DNA of 64,000 bases from the NCBI GenBank assembly GCA_032124015.1, contig JAQBEH010000049.1:57635-121634 (forward strand), written 5' to 3'. Under the pieces are notes generated by a model that made no database searches, was not told the DNA's origin, and worked only from the letters and a program-made list of their open reading frames with translations. Below are positions 8,559-16,872 of this stretch, one piece after another. This DNA comes from DASRJG01 sp032124015. Lineage in GTDB: Bacteria; Acidobacteriota; Polarisedimenticolia; Polarisedimenticolales; DASRJG01. The position numbers and the translations under genes are program-made. How positions within the stretch are numbered: the first letter of the stretch is position 1; each line of letters starts with the position of its first letter.

Positions 8559-9590
8559 ATGTCCGAGCTTCGTCACGATCCGCTCTCGAAACGCTGGGTG
8601 ATCATCGCCAACGAGAGGAGCCGCCGCCCCGAAGACTTCGCTGATGGCTGGGAGGCGCGGCGCGAGGGCGGGTTCTGCCCGTTTTGTCCCGGCAGCGAGG
8701 ACAAGACCCCCGGCGAGATCGCCGCGGTAAGGCCCGGCGGCGGGGGGGCGAACGGCCCCGGCTGGGACGTGCGGGTCATCCCGAACAAGTACCCGGCGCT
8801 GTCCATCGAGGGGACGCTCGACCGTCAGGGGGTCGGCCTCTACGACCGGATGCGCGGTGTCGGAGCGCACGAGGTCGTGATCGAATCGCCCCTCCACGAC
8901 CTGCATATGGGGGACATGGAGCCCGGCGCCCTAACCACCGTGCTCGCCCTCTGCCAGGACCGCATGCGCGACCTCGGCCGGGACCCGCGGTTCAAGTACG
9001 TGCTCCTGTTCAAAAACCACGGCGCCGCCGCCGGGGCCACGCTGAGCCACCCGCACCTGCAGCTCATCGCGACGCCGGTGACCCCGCGCGCCATCTCGGT
9101 CGAGCTGGATTCCGCTCGCGAGCATTTTCACCTGAAGGAGCGCTGCATCTTCTGCGACATGCTCGAGCAGGAGCTCCAATCGCGCGATCGCATCGTGGCG
9201 TTGGACGAGCACTTCGCCGTCGTCGCCCCCTACGCGTCCCGCTTCCCTTTCGAGCTGATGATCCTCCCGCGCCGGCACAACCATGCGTTCACCGACGAGT
9301 CGCGCCTGACCCTGGCGGCGCTCGCGCGAACGCTGAAAGAAACGCTCGCCCGGTTGAAGAGCGTCCTGCGCGATCCGCCCTACAATTTCGTGCTGCACTC
9401 GAGCCCGAACACCGAGTTACTGGTGCGCCGCCGCCACTACTGGGACACCCTGCCGTTCGATTTCCACTGGCACATCGAGATTCTCCCCCGCCTTACCCGC
9501 GTCGCGGGGTTCGAGTGGGGGACCGGGTTCTACATCAACCCGACCGCACCGGAAGAAGCGGCGACGTTCCTGCGTGACGCGGTGATCTAG
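8559..9590 (+). CDS. galT: Galactose-1-phosphate uridylyltransferase family protein
   Basis: A 343-residue GalT-like protein of the HIT superfamily. It has a zinc-type CPFC near residue 40, the active-site HPHLQ (His-Pro-His, nucleophilic second His) at about 168, and a second conserved half ending with FHWHIEILPR. It moves UMP between UDP-glucose and galactose-1-phosphate in the Leloir pathway. No galK or galE is nearby, and relatives act on other sugar phosphates, including ADP-glucose phosphorylases, so an ADP-glucose or other NDP-sugar role beside glg genes is possible. The start lies 42 bases after the PFK stop. Confidence 0.85.
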   Translation: MSELRHDPLSKRWVIIANERSRRPEDFADGWEARREGGFCPFCPGSEDKTPGEIAAVRPGGGGANGPGWDVRVIPNKYPALSIEGTLDRQGVGLYDRMRGVGAHEVVIESPLHDLHMGDMEPGALTTVLALCQDRMRDLGRDPRFKYVLLFKNHGAAAGATLSHPHLQLIATPVTPRAISVELDSAREHFHLKERCIFCDMLEQELQSRDRIVALDEHFAVVAPYASRFPFELMILPRRHNHAFTDESRLTLAALARTLKETLARLKSVLRDPPYNFVLHSSPNTELLVRRRHYWDTLPFDFHWHIEILPRLTRVAGFEWGTGFYINPTAPEEAATFLRDAVI

Positions 9591-9638
9591 GGACCAATTC
9601 GGGAGCGTCTCGGACTCGAGGCGCGACCCAACCGCGGG

Positions 9639-9686
9639 TACAATTCCAGCGGGTCTTCCGCGGAATTCCTCGCCGTAGCCCGCTGG
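9639..9686 (+). promoter_or_regulatory. -10 box and hairpin leader before the sensor kinase
   Basis: TACAAT at 9639-9644 is followed by CCAGCGGG (9646-9653) and its exact complement CCCGCTGG (9679-9686). An inner palindrome TTCCGCGGAA (9656-9665) lies in between. The stem would form at the very 5' end of the kinase mRNA, or the DNA palindrome could be an operator. No T-run follows, so a galT terminator is less likely. Confidence 0.4.
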
Positions 9687-9710
9687 TGCCGGACGATGCG
9701 AAGGAGGGCG

Positions 9711-11525
9711 ATGGGGGCAATCACGCACAAGGACCAGCGAAGCAAGTTCGACGCGTTCTTCCCGGGGCGGGCGGACGAATTCTTGCGCATGCTCGGCGCC
9801 TGGTCGATCCCGTTCGCCCTATTGGACGCCGATGACGCGGTGCTCTTTTGGAACCTGGGCGCCGTCAAGTTCTACGGCCTCGGCGAGGAGGAGGCCCTCG
9901 GAAAGAAGTTCGCCGAGCTCGTAGCCGAGGAAGCGACGATCCCCGAAGCTCCGCTCGGTGGAGTCAGGACCCGGCGTTACGAAGCGCTGCATCAAAGTGC
10001 GGACGGCATCGAGCTTCCCGTCATGGTCACGCGCACCGATCTCCCGGCAAGCGACGGGAGGGAGGGGGCGTTCGTCCTCATCACCGACCTGACGGAGTCC
10101 AAGTCGCTCGAACGGCGGCTGGCGCGTCGTGTCGCGCAACTGTCGATCATCCGCGAGATCGGCGAGTGCCTGCAATCGGCGATGAGTCCCGAGCGGATCC
10201 TGCACACCATTCTGGTCGGCGCGACGGCCAGCATGGGCCTGCGGTTTAACCGCGCCTTCTTGCTCTTGGTCGACGAGCGCCACGGCGTGCTTCGCGGACG
10301 CGACGCCATCGGCCCCGCGGACACGGAGGAGGCGCAGAGAATCTGGTCCCGCCTCTCCACGGGCGGAAAGACGCTGCGCGATCTCGTGGATGACTACGAG
10401 CCGCTCATCGACGGGGAGGAGCCGCGCGTTCTCGAGATCGCACGCCTGCTCTCCGCCAAGCTCGATGACGAGACCTCCTTCGTCGTCGCCGCGCTGAACG
10501 CGACGGCGACGACGCGCGTGGTCGACGGGCACGTGGTCTCGGGCGACGCACCGTCCCCTTATCGAATCATCGGCATATTGGGCATCGACGCCTTCGTGGC
10601 GGTGCCGCTGACGACCGATGGAAAGCCGGTGGGCCTGCTTCTCGCGGACAATGCGATCACGCGCCGCGCGATCACCGACGAAGACGTGGACATCCTGGAA
10701 CTGCTCGGCCTGCAGGCCGGCCAAGCGTTGGCGCGGGCGCATCTGACCGAAGAGCTGGCCCGCCAGGTCGCCTCGCTCGAGGCGGCAACGAGAGAACTGA
10801 GACGCAACCAGGAGAGGGTGGTGCGATCGGAGCGCTTGAGCGCCATCGGCGAGATGGCCGCCCGCGTGGCGCACGAAATCCGGAATCCGCTCGTCGCGAT
10901 CGGCGGCTTCGCCCGCTCGCTCCTGCTTCGTCCCGAAGAACAAGATTCAGCGACAAGGGAGGCGCTGGAGATCATCGTGAACGAGGTGCGGCGGCTCGAG
11001 ACCATCGTCAAGGAGGTTCTCGAGTTCTCCCGTCCGGCGCCGCCCAAGATCGGATCGGTACCCTTGAGGCGGCTCGCCCAGGAGGCGCTCGACCTGCTGG
11101 CGTGGGAGCTCGATCACGTGGGGGTCGTCGGACGGGTCGAAGAGGCGCCCGGCACGCCCGAAGCCGCCGCCGACAGCGACCAGATTTTCCACGCGGTCAT
11201 CAATCTGCTGCGAAACGCGGTGCACGCGATGCCGCATGGGGGCGAGCTCCTCGTCCGCCTGCGCGGCGTTCCCTACGGTGTCGAAATGGCGATCGTGGAC
11301 ACCGGCGTCGGCATGTCGGAAGATGTCCTCGCACGTGCTCAGGAGGCGTTTTACACAACGAAACCAAACGGATCCGGCCTCGGCCTGACCATCGCGTCGC
11401 TCATCGCGCGCGATCACAACGGCGAGGTCCGGATCGAGAGCCGGGAAGGGGAGGGCACGACGGTCACGCTGCGTCTCCCCGCGGCGACGGAGGGTGAGAC
11501 CGATGCCCAAGATCCTGATCATTGA
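9711..11525 (+). CDS. Soluble sensor histidine kinase (PAS-GAF-HisKA-HATPase)
   Basis: A 604-residue cytoplasmic sensor kinase without membrane segments. Residues about 20-135 form a PAS-type domain and about 150-345 a GAF domain. A short coiled stretch leads to the HisKA domain with the phospho-His in RVAHEIRNPL (about 385), then the HATPase with N-box NLLRNAVHAM, G1 DTGVGM and G2 GSGLGLTI. I chose ATG 9711 because AAGGAGG ends 3-4 bases before it; an upstream in-frame ATG (9696) would place that site inside the gene. It overlaps its partner regulator and sits within the glycogen genes, so it may sense energy or carbon status (inference). Confidence 0.88.
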   Translation: MGAITHKDQRSKFDAFFPGRADEFLRMLGAWSIPFALLDADDAVLFWNLGAVKFYGLGEEEALGKKFAELVAEEATIPEAPLGGVRTRRYEALHQSADGIELPVMVTRTDLPASDGREGAFVLITDLTESKSLERRLARRVAQLSIIREIGECLQSAMSPERILHTILVGATASMGLRFNRAFLLLVDERHGVLRGRDAIGPADTEEAQRIWSRLSTGGKTLRDLVDDYEPLIDGEEPRVLEIARLLSAKLDDETSFVVAALNATATTRVVDGHVVSGDAPSPYRIIGILGIDAFVAVPLTTDGKPVGLLLADNAITRRAITDEDVDILELLGLQAGQALARAHLTEELARQVASLEAATRELRRNQERVVRSERLSAIGEMAARVAHEIRNPLVAIGGFARSLLLRPEEQDSATREALEIIVNEVRRLETIVKEVLEFSRPAPPKIGSVPLRRLAQEALDLLAWELDHVGVVGRVEEAPGTPEAAADSDQIFHAVINLLRNAVHAMPHGGELLVRLRGVPYGVEMAIVDTGVGMSEDVLARAQEAFYTTKPNGSGLGLTIASLIARDHNGEVRIESREGEGTTVTLRLPAATEGETDAQDPDH

Positions 11526-11868
11526 AGACGAGAAAAACCTTCGCATACTCTACCAACAAGACTTCGAGCGCGACGGCTTCGAGGTGGTCACGGCGGCGAC
11601 CGCCGCGGAGGGGCTGGCGATGGTTCAGGACGAAGCGCCCGACCTCGTCGTCATGGACATCCGCCTTCCGGGGATGGATGGGCTCGAGGCGATGAGCCGT
11701 CTTCTCGACAAGAACCCGAAGATCCCGGTCGTCCTGAATTCAGCCTACTCGTCCTACAAGGACAGTTTCATGAGCTGGTCGGCGGACGCTTACGTCGTGA
11801 AGTCGGCCGACACCGGCGAGCTGCGCGCGCGGGTGCGAGAGCTGATCGCCTCCCGCGCGGACAGCTGA
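11503..11868 (+). CDS. Single-domain response regulator
   Basis: A 121-residue stand-alone receiver domain. It starts MPKILIIEDE (acidic pocket), has the phospho-Asp in VVMDIRLPGMDG (about residue 51) and a conserved Lys in VVKSAD near the end. There is no DNA-binding domain. I preferred ATG 11503, as GGAGG lies about 9 bases upstream; a GTG at 11494 is also possible. It overlaps the kinase gene by 23 bases and the glgC start by 1 base, so it is probably the cognate receiver and may act on a protein target rather than DNA. Confidence 0.88.
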   Translation: MPKILIIEDEKNLRILYQQDFERDGFEVVTAATAAEGLAMVQDEAPDLVVMDIRLPGMDGLEAMSRLLDKNPKIPVVLNSAYSSYKDSFMSWSADAYVVKSADTGELRARVRELIASRADS

Positions 11869-13112
11869 TGGTCGATCGCCGCCGGACCCTGTTGGGCGAC
11901 ACGCTGGCGATCGTCATGGCCGGCGGTCAGGGGGAACGCCTCTACCCCCTGACGCGGGATCGCGGGAAGCCCGCCGTCCCGTTCGGGGGCATCTACCGGG
12001 TGATCGACTTCACCCTGTCGAACTGCCTTAACTCGGGGCTGCGAAAGATCTACGTCCTCACCCAATACAAGTCCGGAAGCCTGGAGCGCCACGTTCGGAT
12101 CGGCTGGGGACCGCTGTTCAACCACGAGCTCGACGAGTGGATCCAGTGCGTCCCGCCGCAGCTGCGCGTGGGCGAGCGCTGGTACCTGGGGACCGCCGAT
12201 GCGGTCTACCAAAACGTGTACCTTTTGGAGCGGGAGCGTCCTCGCTACGTCGTCGTCCTTTCGGGCGATCACATCTACAAGATGGACTACGCGCGACTGA
12301 TCGCGCGCCACGAAGCCAACGACGCGATCGTAACGGTCGCGGCGGTCGAGGTCCCGATCGCGGAGGCTTCGGCGGTCGGAGTGATTGCGGTGGACGAGGA
12401 GTCGCGCATCACCGCGTTTCAGGAAAAGCCGAAAGATCCCATTCCCCTTCCGGGGCGTCCCGGCACCGTGCTCGCCAACATGGGCGTCTACGTTTTCGAC
12501 ACCGAAACGCTCGTGCGGGCGCTCGCCGTCGATGCGCGCCGCGAGTCGCGCCACGACTTCGGTTACAACATCCTTCCCGCCCTCGTCGATACGAAGAAGG
12601 TGTTCGCCTACTCGTTCATCGACGAAAACAAGAAAGAAACGGCCTACTGGCGCGACGTCGGCACCCTGGATTCGTACTACGACGCCAGCATGGATCTGGT
12701 CGCCGTCGAGCCCGTCTTCAACCTGTACGACAAGAACTGGCCGATCCGGACGATGGCCCAACAACTGCCCCCCGCCAAGACGGTCTTCGCGCAGGAAGAG
12801 CCCGGCGGACGTCTGGGGATCGTCCTCGACTCGCTCGTCAGCGGCGGCGCGATCGTCAGCGGCGGCCGTGTCGAGCGCTGCGTCCTCGGGCCCGAGGTTC
12901 GCGTCAATTCGTACGCCAAGGTCGTCGACAGCGTGCTGATGGACAATGTCGACATCGGGCGTCACGCGCGCGTCACGAAGGCGATCATCGACAAGGGCGT
13001 CCGCATTCCCGCGAGCTTCGTCGTCGGCGAAGATCCCGAAGAAGACAAGCGGCGGTTCACGGTCACCCCGGGTGGCGTCGTCGTCATCCCTCGTGGGACA
13101 CAGTTGGACTAG
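11868..13112 (+). CDS. glgC: Glucose-1-phosphate adenylyltransferase
   Basis: A 414-residue ADP-glucose pyrophosphorylase making the glucosyl donor for glgA. The N-terminal nucleotidyltransferase motif MAGGQGERLYPLT, the KPAVPFGG segment, the SGDHIYKMDY motif and the FQEKP substrate loop are all present. The C-terminus has the left-handed beta-helix hexapeptide pattern. The ATG overlaps the response regulator stop by one base (TGATG), which ties expression of glgC directly to the two-component genes. Confidence 0.96.
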   Translation: MVDRRRTLLGDTLAIVMAGGQGERLYPLTRDRGKPAVPFGGIYRVIDFTLSNCLNSGLRKIYVLTQYKSGSLERHVRIGWGPLFNHELDEWIQCVPPQLRVGERWYLGTADAVYQNVYLLERERPRYVVVLSGDHIYKMDYARLIARHEANDAIVTVAAVEVPIAEASAVGVIAVDEESRITAFQEKPKDPIPLPGRPGTVLANMGVYVFDTETLVRALAVDARRESRHDFGYNILPALVDTKKVFAYSFIDENKKETAYWRDVGTLDSYYDASMDLVAVEPVFNLYDKNWPIRTMAQQLPPAKTVFAQEEPGGRLGIVLDSLVSGGAIVSGGRVERCVLGPEVRVNSYAKVVDSVLMDNVDIGRHARVTKAIIDKGVRIPASFVVGEDPEEDKRRFTVTPGGVVVIPRGTQLD

Positions 13113-13166
13113 CGGCCGGTCTGCTAACATTCCCGCCCTTTCCACGATGAACTCCAGGAGGCTCCC

Positions 13167-14093
13167 GTGCCGCTCCACGACGTCGTGATCATCGGTTCCG
13201 GTCCCGCCGGCCTGACGGCCGCCCTGTACACCGCGCGCGCGGGCCTCGCACCCGTCGTGGTCGAAGGGTTGATGGCGGGTGGGCAGCTCATGCAAACGAC
13301 CGATGTAGAGAACTATCCGGGTTTCCCCGAAGGGATCATGGGCCCCGAATTGATGGAGAAGTTCAAGAAACAGGCGGAGCGCTTCGGCACATCGTTCGTT
13401 TCGGGGGACGTCACCCGCGTCGATTTCTCCACGCGGCCGTTCACCGTGACGACCGACGAGGAAACCGTGACGGCCCGCTCGGTGATCATCGCGACGGGCG
13501 CCTCGCCGAAGATCCTCGACATCCTCGGCGAGAAGGAATACTCGGGGCACGGCGTGTCGTATTGCGCGACTTGTGACGGCTTTTTCTTCCGCAACCAGGA
13601 GATCGTCGTCGTCGGCGGCGGCGACACCGCGATGGAAGAGGCAAACTTTCTGACCCGGTTCGGCTCCCGCGTGACGGTCGTGCATCGTCGCGACTCGTTC
13701 CGGGCGTCGAAGATCATGGCCGAACGCCTCCTCGCCAACGAAAAGGTGCGCGTGCTGTGGAATTCCGCGGTCACCGAAGTCAAAGGGGACGGCGCCAAGG
13801 TCGGCTCGGTCGTCGTGAAGAACGTGAAGACCGGCGCCCTGACGGAAGAGCCGTGCGGCGGGTTTTTCGTCGCCATCGGACACACACCGAACACGGCGCT
13901 GTTTGCGTCCCTCCTCCCCATGAGCGCCGAGGGCTATCTCACCCTCGAGGGCCATTCCTCGTACACCAACATCGAAGGGGTGTTCGCCGCGGGTGACGTG
14001 CACGATCACGTCTACCGCCAGGCGGTCACGGCCGCGGGGGCCGGTTGTCGTGCGGCCATCGATTGCGAGCGGTGGCTAGCGGCGAACGACTAG
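13167..14093 (+). CDS. trxB: Thioredoxin-disulfide reductase
   Basis: A 308-residue NADPH-dependent flavoenzyme of the usual bacterial length. It has the FAD motif GSGPAGLTA at the N-terminus, the redox pair CATC (about residue 133), the NADPH motif GGGDTAMEEA and the C-terminal FAD segment GVFAAGDV. The GTG start has AGGAGG about 8 bases upstream. Its stop overlaps the convergent acetyltransferase gene by 4 bases. It would supply electrons to thioredoxins; a link to the Sec-type thiol oxidoreductase at 2974 is plausible but not shown. Confidence 0.96.
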   Translation: MPLHDVVIIGSGPAGLTAALYTARAGLAPVVVEGLMAGGQLMQTTDVENYPGFPEGIMGPELMEKFKKQAERFGTSFVSGDVTRVDFSTRPFTVTTDEETVTARSVIIATGASPKILDILGEKEYSGHGVSYCATCDGFFFRNQEIVVVGGGDTAMEEANFLTRFGSRVTVVHRRDSFRASKIMAERLLANEKVRVLWNSAVTEVKGDGAKVGSVVVKNVKTGALTEEPCGGFFVAIGHTPNTALFASLLPMSAEGYLTLEGHSSYTNIEGVFAAGDVHDHVYRQAVTAAGAGCRAAIDCERWLAAND

Positions 14094-14581
14094 CTTCCGT
14101 CCGCGGCGAGTCGGGCGAGGGCGTCTCCGGTCAGCCGGTAGGTCGTCCAGTCGCTCCTGGCCGTCGCGCCCAGCTTCTCGTAAAAGCCGATCGCGCTTTC
14201 GTTCCAGTCGAGCACCGCCCACTCGAGCCGGCCGCAGCCGCGCTCCGCGGCGATTGTTGCGAGACGGGAGAGGAGCGCCCGGCCGATCCCACGCCCGCGT
14301 GCGGCGGGGCGGACGAACAGATCCTCGAGGAAGATCCCGGGCTGGCCGAGAAACGTCGAGTAGTTGCGGAAGAACAGCGCGAAGCCGACGGCAACTCCGT
14401 CAATTTCCGCGATCAGGACCTCGGCCGCCGGGTGCGGGCCGAAGAGCGTCCCGGCGAGAGCGTCCTCGGTCGCGACGACTTCGTGGGCGAGCCTCTCGTA
14501 GGCTGCGAGCTCGCGGATGAACGCGAGGATCTGCGGGACATCGCCTCGCAGGGCGGGTCGGATCGTTGGGGACGCGCTCAC
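14090..14581 (-). CDS. GNAT family N-acetyltransferase
   Basis: A 163-residue acetyltransferase with the acetyl-CoA loop motif R/Q-x-x-G-x-G/A (RGRGIGRALL) and the conserved 'DLFVRP' strand before it. Overall order (FIRELAAYE near the N-terminus, 'ALFFRNYSTF' and 'FYEKLGA' near the end) resembles the diamine/spermidine acetyltransferase-like branch. The substrate is not certain. It converges on trxB with a 4-base overlap. Confidence 0.88.
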   Translation of the reverse strand: MSASPTIRPALRGDVPQILAFIRELAAYERLAHEVVATEDALAGTLFGPHPAAEVLIAEIDGVAVGFALFFRNYSTFLGQPGIFLEDLFVRPAARGRGIGRALLSRLATIAAERGCGRLEWAVLDWNESAIGFYEKLGATARSDWTTYRLTGDALARLAADGS

Positions 14582-14686
14582 GGCGCCGATCGTAACTCAG
14601 CCGTGTTAGCCTCAGCGCCGATTCGTACTCGACGCCGGACGGTCGATCGGTCGGCCGGAATGGACGTCGAGCCAACGGGGGTATCG

Positions 14687-14914
14687 ATGCGAAAGATCGG
14701 TCAGTGGACGGTGCTCGCCCTGGTTTCCGTCGCCATCGGCCTATGGGCCGTCGCGATGAACGCTCCGGCAGAGGCAGCCCCAAGGTGCATTTGCCCGAAG
14801 GTCTACTCGCCCGTGCAGTGCAGTAACGGAAAGACGTACTCGAATCTCTGTCTCGCGAACTGCAACCACGCCACCGGCTGCGTGGCCCTCCCCGGTTACC
14901 CGCCCCCGCTCTAG
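14687..14914 (+). CDS. Secreted Kazal-like cysteine-rich peptide
   Basis: A 75-residue protein with a signal peptide (hydrophobic core about 8-25, cut near AEA at about 30). The mature part of about 45 residues has the Kazal cysteine pattern: CICPxxYxPVxC, then GKTYSNLC, then a further Cys. That pattern matches serine-protease inhibitor domains, although the reactive-site loop cannot be judged. The start is ATG 14687; an upstream in-frame ATG at 14660 would add nine residues. It stands alone between two minus-strand genes. Confidence 0.75.
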   Translation: MRKIGQWTVLALVSVAIGLWAVAMNAPAEAAPRCICPKVYSPVQCSNGKTYSNLCLANCNHATGCVALPGYPPPL

Positions 14915-14951
14915 CCGTTTCTTCGAGGGGCTCGTTCCCAGGGCGGGCCCC

Positions 14952-16139
14952 TCATACGACCCCCGTTCGTGTCGCCGCGACGAGACTCGGCAGCCAGCGC
15001 GCGCCGTGGGGGAGGCGTAAGAGGCCCATCGCGAGTGCGGCGGGGCGCGGGTGCTGGAAGATCCTGCCTATGAGACGCGTACGCCGGGTCACCGGGGCGA
15101 AGGCGTCGCGCCAGACCGAAGACCAGGCGCGCCCCGCGGCGTCGCTGAGACCGCCCGAAGCCAGAGCCTCGATGACGAAGGGAAGGGCGAGTTCCGCGCC
15201 ATGAAGGGCGTTCGACATCCCTTCGCCGCTGAAGGGGTCGATGGTCCCGGCGGCGTCGCCCAGGAAAATCGCGCCGTGTGAGGCGGGCCTGCGCACGTTG
15301 AAGCGCAGGGGGCCGATCGTCTTCCACGCCGAGCAGGGTGGGTCGTTCCCCAGCCGCTCTTTCAGGAGCGGATTGTTCAGCATGCGCTCTTCGAACAGGC
15401 GTTGCGGGGAGTTGCCGCACGCCTTCAACGCGTCGACGCGCGCGATCAACGCCAGATTGAGACGGCCGCCCTCAACGGGGCCGAGGCCGGCGTAGCCGCC
15501 CTCGAAGACGAACAACTCGATGCGTTTTCCGAGGCCTTGCGTGCGGTCGGGGAAGTGGGCCTTGAAACCGAACCACGACTTGGGGGAGGTGGTCAACGGG
15601 TCGCCTATTCTGGGATGGAGGGCGCGCTGGAGTACCGATCGGCGACCGTCGGCGGCGATGACGAGCCCGGCTCCGATGGTTTCGTCCCCTCCGGTCCCTT
15701 GGGCCTTCCGGGTGACGACGCCCGTCACGCGTCCGTCCTCCAAACGGGGGCGGATCGCAACCGTCTGCTCGCGCACGGTCGCTCCGCAGGACGCCGCGTG
15801 GTTCAAGAGGACGGCATCGAGCACGGCGCGCGAGATGCCCCAAGCCGTGCGGCCGGCGCCGGGCAGGTCGGGGAGGGGAGAGGTCACCGCGCGGCCCTTC
15901 GCATCGGCGAGCAGGCACGCCTCCATCGGCATGGCGCCTTTTTCGATCAGCGTGGGTAGGAGGCCGAGGCGTAAGAGTACCGCGCACCCTTCGGCCGAGA
16001 GGAACTCGCCGCAGACCTTGTCGCGCGGAAAACGGTCCTTCTCGATGAGCAGCGTCTCCACGCCGCGTCTCGCCGCGAGCGCCGCGATGGCGGCGCCGGC
16101 CGGCCCGCCGCCGATCACGACGAGATCGGTGCGCGTCAC
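14952..16139 (-). CDS. FAD-dependent oxidoreductase (geranylgeranyl reductase-like)
   Basis: A 395-residue flavoprotein of the p-hydroxybenzoate hydroxylase/geranylgeranyl reductase group. It begins with GGGPAGAAIA (FAD binding), followed by EKDRFPRDKVCGEFLS, a segment typical of this group. The second FAD motif GDAAGTIDPFSGEGM is at about residue 285. There is no membrane segment. It is the last gene of the operon from gpmA and overlaps the methyltransferase by 4 bases. With a ketosynthase and methyltransferase upstream, it probably oxidises or reduces a lipid or polyketide product; the substrate is unknown. Confidence 0.85.
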   Translation of the reverse strand: MTRTDLVVIGGGPAGAAIAALAARRGVETLLIEKDRFPRDKVCGEFLSAEGCAVLLRLGLLPTLIEKGAMPMEACLLADAKGRAVTSPLPDLPGAGRTAWGISRAVLDAVLLNHAASCGATVREQTVAIRPRLEDGRVTGVVTRKAQGTGGDETIGAGLVIAADGRRSVLQRALHPRIGDPLTTSPKSWFGFKAHFPDRTQGLGKRIELFVFEGGYAGLGPVEGGRLNLALIARVDALKACGNSPQRLFEERMLNNPLLKERLGNDPPCSAWKTIGPLRFNVRRPASHGAIFLGDAAGTIDPFSGEGMSNALHGAELALPFVIEALASGGLSDAAGRAWSSVWRDAFAPVTRRTRLIGRIFQHPRPAALAMGLLRLPHGARWLPSLVAATRTGVV

Positions 16140-16855
16140 TTCGAGGCTCCTGCCCCGGGCAGCGTCAGAAGGAGACGGTAGGGATGCCGGTCCACGACGG
16201 TCGCGTCGCCGGCCCCGGCGTCGCGCGCTGCGGCCAGAAGCTCGTCCCTCGTGAACCCTCGAAGGACGGAAAGCGGCGCATCGTTCACGAACATCGGGTG
16301 CCGCCGCGTGACGCGGGCGAGAAGGGCGATGAACGCCCAGGGGACGATGTGCCGCTCAAGGTCATTGATCAGAACCGCGCCGCGGGCGATGCGACGGAAG
16401 GACGAGAGCAGGCTCACGGCCTCGTCGTGGGTGAAATGGTGGAGGAACAGCGAGGCGGTCACGAGGTCGAACGACCCCGGCGCGAACGGGAGGTCGAAGG
16501 CGTCGGCCGCAAGAAGCTCGATCTCGGGGACTTCGGAGGTTTTCCGTCGCGCGTAGTCGAGCGTGACCTCGTCCCGGTCGACGGCGACGATCCGGATGCC
16601 GCGGTCCACGCGCCGCGCCTGGGCGACCAAGGCGAGCGGCAGATCCGCGCCGCCCGTGCCGATATCCAGGATCGACAGGGGCGGGCCGCCGGTTCGGGCG
16701 AGGAGGAACGGCCGCACCGCATCGACCAGGGTCTTGGACCCGCCGAGGAAGCGGTTGACCGCACGGATGTCGTCGAGCGCGCCGTTCAGGTCTTCGGGAG
16801 TGTTGTCGGTCCTGTCCATCCACTCGGGATCGAAGCGCCGCGCGGGGACGAACAC
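16136..16855 (-). CDS. SAM-dependent methyltransferase (UbiE-like class I)
   Basis: A 239-residue protein with the class I SAM motif ILDIGTGGADLP (about residue 58), a motif II Asp in VAVDRD, and FDLVTASLFLHHF. It resembles small-molecule methyltransferases paired with flavoproteins in lipid or polyketide clusters. I chose GTG 16855, 17 bases after the ketosynthase stop, so that the conserved RRFDPEWMD opening is retained; ATG 16819 is the alternative. The stop overlaps the flavoprotein start. Confidence 0.82.
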   Translation of the reverse strand: MFVPARRFDPEWMDRTDNTPEDLNGALDDIRAVNRFLGGSKTLVDAVRPFLLARTGGPPLSILDIGTGGADLPLALVAQARRVDRGIRIVAVDRDEVTLDYARRKTSEVPEIELLAADAFDLPFAPGSFDLVTASLFLHHFTHDEAVSLLSSFRRIARGAVLINDLERHIVPWAFIALLARVTRRHPMFVNDAPLSVLRGFTRDELLAAARDAGAGDATVVDRHPYRLLLTLPGAGASK

Positions 16856-16872
16856 CGACGGCACGGCGCCGC

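Noticed and set aside
13104..13130. Promoter TTGGAC-15-TAACAT before trxB
   Set aside because: The spacer is too short for a confident call; trxB may also be read from glgC, and GGAGG before its GTG suffices for translation.
11790..14009. Long open frame antisense to glgC and trxB
   Set aside because: It has no family similarity and is an antisense shadow of two well supported genes in high-GC DNA.
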